The notes under the pieces: generated by a model | The model's database searches: none | Told to the model about the DNA's origin: nothing | What the model saw: only the letters and a program-made list of their open reading frames with translations | Assembly (NCBI RefSeq): GCF_008632455.1 | Contig: NZ_CP043929.1 | Coordinates: 3,968,001-4,032,000, forward strand | Reading direction: 5' to 3' | Length of the DNA stretch: 64,000 nucleotides | Source of the DNA: Methylomonas rhizoryzae | Lineage (GTDB): Bacteria; Pseudomonadota; Gammaproteobacteria; Methylococcales; Methylomonadaceae | Part shown: piece by piece, positions 27,998 to 36,219 of the stretch | Position numbering within the stretch: the stretch's first letter is position 1 | Layout of the letters: every line of letters begins with the position of its first letter | Made by a program: the position numbers and the translations under genes

Positions 27998-28025
27998 AAA
28001 AAGCCGGCATGTCGCCGGCTTTTTT
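27998..28025. terminator. Bidirectional intrinsic terminator between yggX and cysN
   Basis: A perfect 11-bp stem (AAAAAGCCGGC at 27998-28008 and GCCGGCTTTTT at 28014-28024... loop ATGTC at 28009-28013) with T runs on the plus side and A runs that read as T on the minus side. It can end both the mutY-yggX transcript and the convergent cysN transcript. Confidence 0.88.
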
Positions 28026-28046
28026 ATATTCCTATCGAAAATTCCC

Positions 28047-29672
28047 TTAGCGGATCAAACTGCGATTTTTCAGTGCTGCATAGATTTCGTCGACGCTGTA
28101 TTCGCTGCAATCGAAAGCCACCTCGTATTGCGCCGGTTTTGCTTGCACGCAAATACACAGCAAGCCGGCATTTTTGACTGCGGTTACCAATTCGTCGCTC
28201 ACAGTTTCCAGAATGGTGGCCGCGTGACCGGTATCGAACAACTTTCGCTCCAAGCGATAGGCTGCGTCCTGGGCCGCCGCGCCGCTTAACACGATGGCGC
28301 CGGCGGTTTGGCCGAAACGGGTGGCCCGCTCTTCCGCGCTAACCGGCGACCAATCTTCTGCACTGGCATCGCCGGCTATCATACCGGCGCCGACGGTAAT
28401 GTTGGTCAAGCGGTCGATTACAATGAACGAACCGGTGGCTTTGTTCAATTTATAGGGGTCAAATACTACAGGGGCATTGACTGCCACCGTGCAATAGCCG
28501 ATTTCGTTCAACTTCAATTCGTTGGCGTCGTGGTGCTCCAAGGTGTTCACATCGATGCGGTGATGAATCATCGAAATCGATCCGGACACGCTACGGCTAG
28601 CCAATTTCAGCAGATATTGCCGTCCGGGCGTCATCGGCTGTTCGGTCATCCACACGATGGTTGCCTTGAATTTATCCGCCACGCTAGGCGCGGCTTGGTG
28701 TTTGCCGACGATGACGTCGCCGCGGCTAATGTCGATTTCGTCGGTCAGAGTCAGCGTGACCGCCATGGCGGCAAAGGCCTCCGGCAATTCGCCGTCGAAA
28801 GTCACAATGGATTTGACATGGCTGGTTTTGCCGGACGGCAGCGCAGTCACTTCGTCGCCTTGCCGAAACACGCCGGACGCCACGGTACCGCAAAAACCGC
28901 GAAAATCCAGATTCGGCCGGTTCACGTATTGCACCGGGAAGCGGGCATCGGCGAAATTGTGGTCGTTGCCGATTTCTATGGTATTCAGCAATTCCATCAT
29001 CGGCTTGCCGTTATACCAGGGCATGTTGTCGCTGGGGTTTACCACATTGTCGCCATCCAACGCCGACATCGGGATGAAATAAATATCGTGCAAATCCAAG
29101 GATTGTACGAAAGCCAGGTAATCGGCCTTGATGTGATTGAAGGTTGCTTCGCTATACGCCACCAAATCCATTTTATTGACCGCGACGATGATGTGCTTGA
29201 TGCCCAGCAGCGAAGCAATGAAGCTGTGGCGTTTGGTTTGGGTTTGCACGCCGTAACGGGCGTCGATCAGAATCACCGCCAAATCGCAGGTCGAGGCGCC
29301 GGTGGCCATGTTGCGGGTGTACTGCTCGTGGCCCGGGGTGTCGGCGATGATGAATTTGCGGGTCGAAGTCGAGAAATAACGGTAGGCCACGTCAATGGTA
29401 ATGCCTTGCTCGCGCTCGGCCTGCAAGCCGTCGACCAGCAGGGCCAAGTCGATCTTGCCGGCGCCGGTGGTGCCGGATTTGACGCTGTCGGCCGCGACGG
29501 CGGCCAATTGGTCTTCGTAAATCATCTTGGAGTCGTGCAACAAGCGGCCTATCAAGGTGCTCTTGCCGTCGTCGACGTTGCCGCAGGTCAAAAAGCGCAG
29601 TAGCTCTTTACGTTCGTGTTGCGCCAGGTAGGCGTTGATGTCGGTAGCGATGAGGTCGGATTGGTGGGACAT
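28047..29672 (-). CDS. cysN: Sulfate adenylyltransferase subunit 1 (GTPase)
   Basis: 541 residues. With CysD it activates sulfate to APS, the GTPase activity driving the reaction. EF-Tu-like motifs: TCGNVDDGKSTLIGRLLHD, the switch II DTPGHEQYTRNMATGAS, and NKMDL. The length is that of CysN without a fused CysC kinase. Unusually it does not directly follow cysD: two AT-rich genes lie between them on the same strand. A good ATG with an AGGA site (about 29680) starts it. Confidence 0.96.
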   Translation of the reverse strand: MSHQSDLIATDINAYLAQHERKELLRFLTCGNVDDGKSTLIGRLLHDSKMIYEDQLAAVAADSVKSGTTGAGKIDLALLVDGLQAEREQGITIDVAYRYFSTSTRKFIIADTPGHEQYTRNMATGASTCDLAVILIDARYGVQTQTKRHSFIASLLGIKHIIVAVNKMDLVAYSEATFNHIKADYLAFVQSLDLHDIYFIPMSALDGDNVVNPSDNMPWYNGKPMMELLNTIEIGNDHNFADARFPVQYVNRPNLDFRGFCGTVASGVFRQGDEVTALPSGKTSHVKSIVTFDGELPEAFAAMAVTLTLTDEIDISRGDVIVGKHQAAPSVADKFKATIVWMTEQPMTPGRQYLLKLASRSVSGSISMIHHRIDVNTLEHHDANELKLNEIGYCTVAVNAPVVFDPYKLNKATGSFIVIDRLTNITVGAGMIAGDASAEDWSPVSAEERATRFGQTAGAIVLSGAAAQDAAYRLERKLFDTGHAATILETVSDELVTAVKNAGLLCICVQAKPAQYEVAFDCSEYSVDEIYAALKNRSLIR

Positions 29673-29706
29673 TTAAGGATTCCTAAAATATTTGTCGAAG
29701 TAGATT

Positions 29707-30240
29707 TCAATTGGCTAATTGGTGTCGTATGGCTTCTGCTTCATTAAAAACTTTGATTGCCGTTGGCGATATGTTCCAAATTTTCATCAATGGCTTAAGT
29801 GCGGGTCTAAGACTATCAAGCACAGGGCGCAACCAAGCATCCTCACTTGTTTTTATTACTAAAATAAATTCAAAATCGATGTTTTGAAGTGAAAACTTTT
29901 TGAATTGATTAGGCAACTCGCTGAAGCCAGATGAATGCCGATTTAAATAATAGGAAACAAAAAGGTGCAGGCTATTGCTTAGCTTTGACTTTATGTCGCC
30001 AATATATTTATCAAAGTCCTCTGTATTGCCAGGCTTAGGCGATGATGTCTTTGCTTCTATTATGGAAATATAATTCCTACTTTTTTCAGACTTGATTAAT
30101 AAAAACTCTGCTATAGCTATGCCTTCACCTTTATTTGAACTCTTGTTGAGTTCCAATAATGCAGGGCTTTTTTCTATAAAAAACACATGATCCTCTGAAA
30201 AAGGCCCAAATGACATGCCTGATTCTAATATAGTTATCAT
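29707..30240 (-). CDS. Unknown protein of the cysDN-embedded cassette, possible ExK nuclease motif
   Basis: 177 residues, no family recognised. It is AT-rich unlike cysD/cysN. A beta-strand-like segment IAIAEFLLIK (about 41-50) is followed by YISIIEAKTS (57-66), where Glu62-Ala63-Lys64 has the form of the ExK half of a PD-(D/E)xK nuclease core; Glu45 could serve as another acidic residue. This is a weak motif and proves nothing alone. It starts five bases after the ATPase gene, so the two are a pair, and ends 34 bases before cysN. A defence-type ATPase plus nuclease pair is a hypothesis. Confidence 0.7.
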   Translation of the reverse strand: MITILESGMSFGPFSEDHVFFIEKSPALLELNKSSNKGEGIAIAEFLLIKSEKSRNYISIIEAKTSSPKPGNTEDFDKYIGDIKSKLSNSLHLFVSYYLNRHSSGFSELPNQFKKFSLQNIDFEFILVIKTSEDAWLRPVLDSLRPALKPLMKIWNISPTAIKVFNEAEAIRHQLAN

Positions 30241-30245
30241 GACTA

Positions 30246-31259
30246 TCAGGCTGGCAGGCTTATTTCTTCTTTAAACAACCGCGTTGCTTCATCAATAATA
30301 GGATTGTCTGGAAAATCCTTCAACAAATCCGATTGAACCCAACCTTCTTGGTTTGATAGAACCGGGATTGAAATTTTTTGTTGTTGAGCTATTAGAAATA
30401 ACTTTTTGACAACAAAATAAGAATGGCTGGCTATAAAGAATTGGATGCCTCGACTAGCAAGGGCAGAGACAATATCCAGCAAAATCGAAATAGCTTTGGG
30501 ATGAAGTGCTGATTCAGGCTCATCAATGAAAACTATAGAACGATCTGACAAATAGCGGTTTCCTAATAAAGTATCCAGTATGGCTATTTTTTTGCTACCT
30601 TCGGCTGTAACTCCAATTGAAAACCTCTGGTTACCTTTCTTAAATTGCCAACGACTCGATGGTTGGTCGTATTCTACCTTGCCACCAAACATATCCTCTA
30701 AAGACTTCCTAGACTGCGAAAACTCCTTGGAGTTTCCACCTTTTCTCGGCACTTGGCTTAGAGCTTTTGCCAAATCATAGTAAGTATCATCAAATCCATA
30801 AGCATTATCTTGTTCACGAGACTTAATTATTATGTTATGAATTGATAGAACTTCCTTTGCAGGCAAAAAAATAGAATTGCTATCTCCTCTTGGAGCTACA
30901 TGATTCTCAAGCCTAGGAATAGCCTTTGTAGTATCTTTTCCAAATGTGTAAGAAAAATCCTTGTCATCAACGGTAAACTTAAAGTCAAGAGGTTGATCTG
31001 AGTTTTTAGAAACCAAATCACCAATTCTGTTATCTGGCTGAAAAGTCCAGTATAGCTTGGAAGCCAAAATCTCCGATGCAGAGCGAGGTTCATTACCCCT
31101 TTTGTATTCTTCCAAAGTTCGTATTGCGGTATAAAGGGACTTTAATAGACAAGTTTTACCCGCGCTATTACCACCAATAACCAAGTTAACTCTTCCCAAA
31201 TTGGACCAGCTTAAATCATCAATTGGACCAAAATTTTTAAGCTCTACACTATTAATCAT
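30246..31259 (-). CDS. AAA/ABC-type ATPase of the OLD/RecF-like group, inserted between cysD and cysN
   Basis: 337 residues. N-terminal INSVELKNFGPIDDLSW leads to Walker A GGNSAGKT (29-36); a FLPAKEVLS segment (131-139), an ABC-like signature region (AEGSKKIAIL, 219-228), Walker B IVFIDEPES with the acidic pair (242-250) and the switch region FFIASHS (274-280) follow. It is an ABC-ATPase-like AAA_15/AAA_21 protein; no TOPRIM domain follows, unlike full OLD nucleases. It is AT-rich compared with flanking genes, which suggests transfer. It lies 13 bases after cysD and five before its partner gene. Similar stand-alone ATPases occur in several phage-defence systems. Confidence 0.85.
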   Translation of the reverse strand: MINSVELKNFGPIDDLSWSNLGRVNLVIGGNSAGKTCLLKSLYTAIRTLEEYKRGNEPRSASEILASKLYWTFQPDNRIGDLVSKNSDQPLDFKFTVDDKDFSYTFGKDTTKAIPRLENHVAPRGDSNSIFLPAKEVLSIHNIIIKSREQDNAYGFDDTYYDLAKALSQVPRKGGNSKEFSQSRKSLEDMFGGKVEYDQPSSRWQFKKGNQRFSIGVTAEGSKKIAILDTLLGNRYLSDRSIVFIDEPESALHPKAISILLDIVSALASRGIQFFIASHSYFVVKKLFLIAQQQKISIPVLSNQEGWVQSDLLKDFPDNPIIDEATRLFKEEISLPA

Positions 31260-31272
31260 TAGACGCCTAACT

Positions 31273-32181
31273 CTAAAAGTAACCCTCGCGCTTCTTCTGC
31301 TCCATCGATCCGGCCTGGTCGTGGTCGATCAAGCGACCTTGACGCTCGGACGTGGTAGTCAGCAACATTTCCTGAATGATTTCCGGCAAGGTGGTCGCGG
31401 TGGATTCGACCGCGCCGGTCAGCGGGTAGCAGCCCAAGGTACGGAAACGCACCATTTTCATTTCAATTTTATCGTCAGGCCCAAGCGGCATGCGGTCGTC
31501 GTCGACCATGATCAGCATGCCGTCCTTGTTGACGACCGGGCGTTCCTTGGCGAAATACAACGGTACGATAGGGATGTTTTCCAGGTGGATGTATTGCCAG
31601 ATGTCCAATTCGGTCCAGTTGGACAGCGGGAAGACGCGGATGGACTCGCCCTTGTCGATCTTGCCGTTGTAGATGTTCCACAGCTCCGGCCGTTGATTTT
31701 TCGGATCCCAGCGGTGGTTTTTGTCGCGGAACGAGTAAACCCGTTCCTTGGCGCGGGATTTTTCCTCGTCGCGGCGGGCACCGCCGAAGGCCGCGTCGAA
31801 TTGATATTTGTTTAGGGCTTGCTTTAAGGAATCGGTTTTCATCACGTCGGTGTGTTTCTTACTGCCGTGGGTAAAGGGCCCTATACCCTGGGCGACACCT
31901 TCTTCATTAATGTGCACCATCAAATCCCAACCCAGGTCTTTCGCCATCCGGTCGCGGAATTCGATCATTTCGCGGAATTTCCAGGTGGTATCCACGTGCA
32001 ACAGCGGAAACGGCGGCTTGCCGGGAAAAAACGCCTTGCGGGTCAAGTGCAGCATCACTGCCGAATCCTTGCCGATGGAATACAGCATCACCGGCTTTTC
32101 GAATTCCGCAGCGACCTCGCGAATGATGTGAATACTTTCGGCTTCGAGTTGCTTTAGATGGGTCAGTTTATAATCGGTCAT
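31273..32181 (-). CDS. cysD: Sulfate adenylyltransferase subunit 2
   Basis: 302 residues from the ATG at 32181 (GGAAG site), exactly the usual CysD length; a longer open frame upstream is not needed. It is the PP-loop ATP pyrophosphatase subunit that forms APS. Motifs: MLYSIGKDSAVMLHL (PP-loop SxGKDS), LLHVDTTWKFREM, FGGARRDEEKSRAKER, and the C-terminal LTTTSERQGRLIDHD. It is upstream of the ATPase cassette and in line with cysN. Confidence 0.96.
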   Translation of the reverse strand: MTDYKLTHLKQLEAESIHIIREVAAEFEKPVMLYSIGKDSAVMLHLTRKAFFPGKPPFPLLHVDTTWKFREMIEFRDRMAKDLGWDLMVHINEEGVAQGIGPFTHGSKKHTDVMKTDSLKQALNKYQFDAAFGGARRDEEKSRAKERVYSFRDKNHRWDPKNQRPELWNIYNGKIDKGESIRVFPLSNWTELDIWQYIHLENIPIVPLYFAKERPVVNKDGMLIMVDDDRMPLGPDDKIEMKMVRFRTLGCYPLTGAVESTATTLPEIIQEMLLTTTSERQGRLIDHDQAGSMEQKKREGYF

Positions 32182-32358
32182 GAACGCTTCCGGAACAAAA
32201 GGCCTTAGGGCCTCAGAAAAATACAGGTATTTTAAAGGCAAAAGCAAAGTCGATGCCACGGGCAATAGTGCAACCTTCACAGCCTAGCTCAAGCGCGAAT
32301 ACCTAGCCACCGGTTTAAAGCCTTACAGCGCGCCCGGCCAAGCAAATATGCCGCCCGG

Positions 32359-33894
32359 CTAAGGGACTACGCAATAAGGATTGAACCCTTGAGTTTCCAC
32401 TTGAATTCCACGATCCGGCGCGGCCAATAGAAAATCGGAAATGGTTTCCAGTATGTCTTGATCGATAAACAGGGCTTTGCTGCCGTCTATCAACAATTCG
32501 CAGTCGTTCGGGATCTCGCTCAAATGCTGCCGCAGCACCGCTTTATTCAGAAACGAAACATCTTTATGCAGGCGCAACAAGCAATGGTTGCCGTGTATCG
32601 TCAATGTCATCGCCTCGTGGAAATTAGTACGCAGCACAAAATAGATGCCGATGCACATGCCTATCGCAATCCCCACCAATAAGTCGGTCAATAAAATTGC
32701 CGTTACGGTAATCGCGAACGGTAAAAACTGATTCCAACCGCGCCGATAAAACTCTATAAATAATGCAGGTTTGGCTAATTTATAGCCGGTTTGCAGCAGG
32801 ATTGCCGCCAAACACGCCAACGGAATTTGATTCAGAAACTCGGCAAAAAAAATCACGCTGACGAACAGCAACACCCCATGGAAAAAACTGGACCAGCGGG
32901 TACAGCCGCCGGCATTGATGTTGGCGGAACTACGCACGATCACTGCGGTAATCGGCAAGCCGCCCATTAAGCCGCAGATCATGTTGCCCAAACCCTGGGC
33001 TTTCAGTTCGCGGTTAGTCGGCGCCACGCGTTTAAAGGGGTCCAGCTTGTCTACCGCTTCGATACTTAACAAGGTTTCCAAACTGGCAATGATGGCCAGC
33101 GTGAAGGCAATGCTGTAGACCTTGGGCTCCAGCCATTGACTAAAATCGGGTAATTGCAACTGATTGATAAAGTTGGTGGCGCTGCCCAATTCCGGCAAGG
33201 TTACCAAATGCTTGTCTTGAATCGCCCATTCCGGTGCCGTTTGTAAGGCCCAGGCGTTATAAGCCACGCCCCAAACCACCGCCAACAGCGGGCCGGGGAT
33301 GAGCTTCAGCCAAGCGATTTGTTTAATCCGACGGCTTTCCCATAGCACCAGTATCAACAAGGCGATCAGACTGACTACGGTAGCGCCCGGCGAGACGCCT
33401 TCCAACGCTTCTACCAGCTCCGAAAAGCTGGAGGCGGCGGTTTCCTGCATATAACTTTCGTCGCCATCGAAGCTGGTATCGTAACCGGTTGCGTGCGGGA
33501 TTTGCTTGATGATCAAAATCAAGCCTATCGCCGCCAACATGCCTTTAATCACCGCAGACGGAAAAAACGCCCCTATCAAGCCGGCTTTCAAATAGCCTAA
33601 AGCGAGCTGCAAAACGCCCGCCATGAACAAGCTGAGCAAAAACGCCCCGTAGCCGCCTAGCGTCTCGATGGCATTGAACACGATAACCGTCAATCCCGCC
33701 GCCGGTCCGGACACACTAAGCTGCGAGCCGCTGGCCCAGGACACCACGATGCCGCCGACAATGCCGGCAATCACCCCGGCAAACAGCGGCGCTCCGGACG
33801 CCAGGGCAATCCCCAAACATAGCGGCAAAGCCACCAGGAACACCACAATACTGGCGGGAAGATCTTGACGCCAATGTTTAATTTTCCGATCCAT
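32359..33894 (-). CDS. SulP-family anion transporter (likely bicarbonate)
   Basis: 511 residues with about 11 membrane segments. SulP motifs: ASIVVFLVALPLCLGIALAS, SVSGPAAGLTVIV, and a C-terminal cytoplasmic part (about 425-511) that resembles a reduced STAS domain (NDCELLIDGSKALFIDQDILE). It starts 31 bases after the carbonic anhydrase gene. SulP proteins carry sulfate, bicarbonate or other anions; the neighbours favour bicarbonate, while the nearby cysDN genes leave sulfate possible. Confidence 0.88.
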   Translation of the reverse strand: MDRKIKHWRQDLPASIVVFLVALPLCLGIALASGAPLFAGVIAGIVGGIVVSWASGSQLSVSGPAAGLTVIVFNAIETLGGYGAFLLSLFMAGVLQLALGYLKAGLIGAFFPSAVIKGMLAAIGLILIIKQIPHATGYDTSFDGDESYMQETAASSFSELVEALEGVSPGATVVSLIALLILVLWESRRIKQIAWLKLIPGPLLAVVWGVAYNAWALQTAPEWAIQDKHLVTLPELGSATNFINQLQLPDFSQWLEPKVYSIAFTLAIIASLETLLSIEAVDKLDPFKRVAPTNRELKAQGLGNMICGLMGGLPITAVIVRSSANINAGGCTRWSSFFHGVLLFVSVIFFAEFLNQIPLACLAAILLQTGYKLAKPALFIEFYRRGWNQFLPFAITVTAILLTDLLVGIAIGMCIGIYFVLRTNFHEAMTLTIHGNHCLLRLHKDVSFLNKAVLRQHLSEIPNDCELLIDGSKALFIDQDILETISDFLLAAPDRGIQVETQGFNPYCVVP

Positions 33895-33925
33895 TACACA
33901 TCCCCGTTAAGTAGCAAACCTGGCA

Positions 33926-34558
33926 TTAATCGGTATAGCGGTAGATCGAACTGATCTGGGCGTTATGATCCAGTTTGATCAATTCGCTCAACAAACCGTC
34001 GTGCAAACCGTACACCCAACCGTGCAGAGAGGGTTTGTGGCCGTGCCGCCAGGCGTATTGCACAATGGAAGTATGCGCCAAGCGGTACACTTGTTCGATG
34101 ATGTTCAGCTCTATCATGCGGTCCATCTTTTTTTCCGCCGGCATGTATTCCAATTCGTCCTGGTGCAAACGGTAAATATCTTTGATGTGCAACAACCATT
34201 TATTGGTGATCGCCAGATCCGCCCGTTGCGGTTGTAATGCCGCCTTGACGCCGCCGCAGCCGTAATGCCCGCAAACGATGATGTGTTTTACCTTCAATAC
34301 CGAAATCGCATATTGCAAGACGCTTAAACAATTGAAATCGGTGTTAATGATTTGATTGGCAATATTTCGGTGCACGAAAATTTGCCCGGGCTGAGCGTTT
34401 ACCACGGTTTCCGCCGGTACCCGGCTATCCGAGCAACCTATCCATAAAAAATCCGGTCGCTGCTCTGCGGCAAGATGGCTGAAAAAACCGGGGTCTTTTT
34501 TACTGATCTCTTCCGACCAGGCTTTGTTTTCCAATAATAGCTTTTCAGGGGCGTGCAT
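33926..34558 (-). CDS. Beta-carbonic anhydrase
   Basis: 210 residues from the ATG at 34558, which has an AAGGAG ribosome site. It interconverts CO2 and bicarbonate. Zn ligands Cys42, His98 and Cys101 (CSDSRVP and CGHYGCGG) and the Asp44/Arg46 dyad are all present, with VHRNIAN between. It has no signal peptide, so it is cytosolic. It lies downstream of the dab-type genes and before the SulP gene, as part of an inorganic-carbon set. Confidence 0.95.
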   Translation of the reverse strand: MHAPEKLLLENKAWSEEISKKDPGFFSHLAAEQRPDFLWIGCSDSRVPAETVVNAQPGQIFVHRNIANQIINTDFNCLSVLQYAISVLKVKHIIVCGHYGCGGVKAALQPQRADLAITNKWLLHIKDIYRLHQDELEYMPAEKKMDRMIELNIIEQVYRLAHTSIVQYAWRHGHKPSLHGWVYGLHDGLLSELIKLDHNAQISSIYRYTD

Positions 34559-34634
34559 AAGGAACTCCTTGTTGATATTCAAGAAATAGACGGACTGCAA
34601 AACATTCGGTTCAACCCGCGCACAGTCATTATAT

Positions 34635-34647
34635 TATCGATTCGATA
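34635..34647 (-). promoter_or_regulatory. Candidate operator upstream of the carbonic anhydrase
   Basis: TATCGA-T-TCGATA, a 13-base palindrome inside an AT-rich stretch (34625-34660) between the last NuoM-like gene and the carbonic anhydrase. It may mark a separate promoter for carbonic anhydrase-SulP. Confidence 0.35.
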
Positions 34648-34704
34648 TTATTAAAGCATTTCTAAAGCCCGCCTTGGCGAAACGGCAGACTGATTGGAAT
34701 ACGG

Positions 34705-36219
34705 TTAAAGTAACGGCTTGGCTGTTGCGGTGAGAATTTGCGTATGCTGCGGCTGCAAACGATGCGTCCAAGCCGTCAGTGCGGGAGCTTGTATCGATAG
34801 CAAATGCTGCGGAAACAAGCCCAACCACAGCACCAACAAAGCGGGCACGGCCAATATCGCCAACTCGCGGGACAACAAATCTTCGCCATTCTGCACAGCT
34901 TCGCGCACCACCGGCCCGAATAAGCCGCGCCGGATAAAACCCAAGCTATAGGCCGCCCCGACCACTGCGGCAAACAATACCGGCACCGCCAGCACCGGAA
35001 ACGCCTCTACCGTTGCCCATAGCAACAACCATTCGGCCGGAAAACCGTTGGTTCCCGGCACGCCGATAGCGGATAAGCTGAACAATATGAACAGGGTCGC
35101 CAACCGTGGCATCGGTTTGGCCAAGCCGCCCAGATGCAAAATATCGGTACCGCCCAAGCGCTGCTGAAGCATGCCGGCCAGCAACATCAAAGCCGCAGCC
35201 GCAACCCCGAAATTCAACATTTGCATTAATGCACCCTGCAGACCTTGCATATTGCTGGCCGCGATCCCCATTAAAACCAAGCCGACGTGGCTAACCCCGG
35301 CATAGGCCAGCAACCTGCGCAGATTGCTTTGTTGCAACGCAATCAAGCCGGCATAAATCAGCGTCGCCGCCCCGACAATCGCCAACAACCAGCGCTGCTC
35401 GCCGGCTGCGTCCGGCGCTAGCGGCATGGCAAACCGCACGATACCGTACAAACCTAGTTTCAAGCCGGTCAACAGTGCGGTGATCTGGGCGGGCGCTTCG
35501 AAGGCTACGCTCGGCAACCAGGTATGAAACGGCGGCAACGGCGCTTTAACGGCAAATCCCAACAGCAACAATGCAAAAATCGAGCGCTGCAGGGAATCGG
35601 ACAAGGGCAAAGCCAAAAGCTGCGGTAAGCTAAAACTCAAACTGCCGGTAATTTCCGCATGTTGCAATGCCAGCAATGCGAATCCAAATAACAAGGGCAC
35701 TCCGCCGAACAGCATGTATAAGGTGTATTTCATCGCCGCGTAACGGCGTTGCGCCCCGCCGCCCCATAAGCCGATCAGGAAAAACAGCGGCGGCAGGGTC
35801 AATTCCCAAAACAAAAAGAACAGCAACAAATCCAGTGCGGTGAAAATGCCCAAGGTCGCCGTTTCCAAAGCCAACAGCAAGGCCAGATGAAAACGTTGCA
35901 GCGTCGTCACCGAACGCCAGCCCATGGCTATGGCCAGCAAAGTCAACAACGCGGTCATCGGCAGAAACAACAAGGAAATGCCGTCCACGCCCAGCAAATA
36001 ATGCACGTTCAAAGCCTCTATCCACAGCCGATCTTCCAGCAGCTGAAAACCGGCCTGCTCGCGCTCGAACACTGCCACCACAACCAGCGTCAGCAGCAAC
36101 TCCAGCGCCGCGACCGCCAACGCCAATGGCTTGGCCCGCTCGGGTTTGCACACGGCCAGAAGCAACGCTCCGCCTAGCGGCCAAAACACGCAGATTGATA
36201 GCAAAGGCAAGTTATTCAT
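34705..36219 (-). CDS. NuoM-like proton-pumping subunit (third NuoM-type in the dab operon)
   Basis: 504 residues, about 14 membrane helices. It is a proton-conducting antiporter-like subunit: LLFFLFWELTLPPLFFLIGLWG contains the conserved membrane Glu of NuoM-type proteins, GFAVKAPLPPFHTWLPS holds the conserved Lys, and LLAYAGVSHVGLVLMG follows. It overlaps the preceding subunit gene. No hydrophilic Nuo genes are near, so it serves the DabA complex rather than complex I. Confidence 0.85.
   Translation of the reverse strand: MNNLPLLSICVFWPLGGALLLAVCKPERAKPLALAVAALELLLTLVVVAVFEREQAGFQLLEDRLWIEALNVHYLLGVDGISLLFLPMTALLTLLAIAMGWRSVTTLQRFHLALLLALETATLGIFTALDLLLFFLFWELTLPPLFFLIGLWGGGAQRRYAAMKYTLYMLFGGVPLLFGFALLALQHAEITGSLSFSLPQLLALPLSDSLQRSIFALLLLGFAVKAPLPPFHTWLPSVAFEAPAQITALLTGLKLGLYGIVRFAMPLAPDAAGEQRWLLAIVGAATLIYAGLIALQQSNLRRLLAYAGVSHVGLVLMGIAASNMQGLQGALMQMLNFGVAAAALMLLAGMLQQRLGGTDILHLGGLAKPMPRLATLFILFSLSAIGVPGTNGFPAEWLLLWATVEAFPVLAVPVLFAAVVGAAYSLGFIRRGLFGPVVREAVQNGEDLLSRELAILAVPALLVLWLGLFPQHLLSIQAPALTAWTHRLQPQHTQILTATAKPLL

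Noticed and set aside
28308..29603. 431-residue open frame antisense to cysN
   Set aside because: It lies wholly inside cysN on the other strand, is rich in His, Gly and Gln as expected for an antisense shadow of GC-rich coding DNA, and matches no family.
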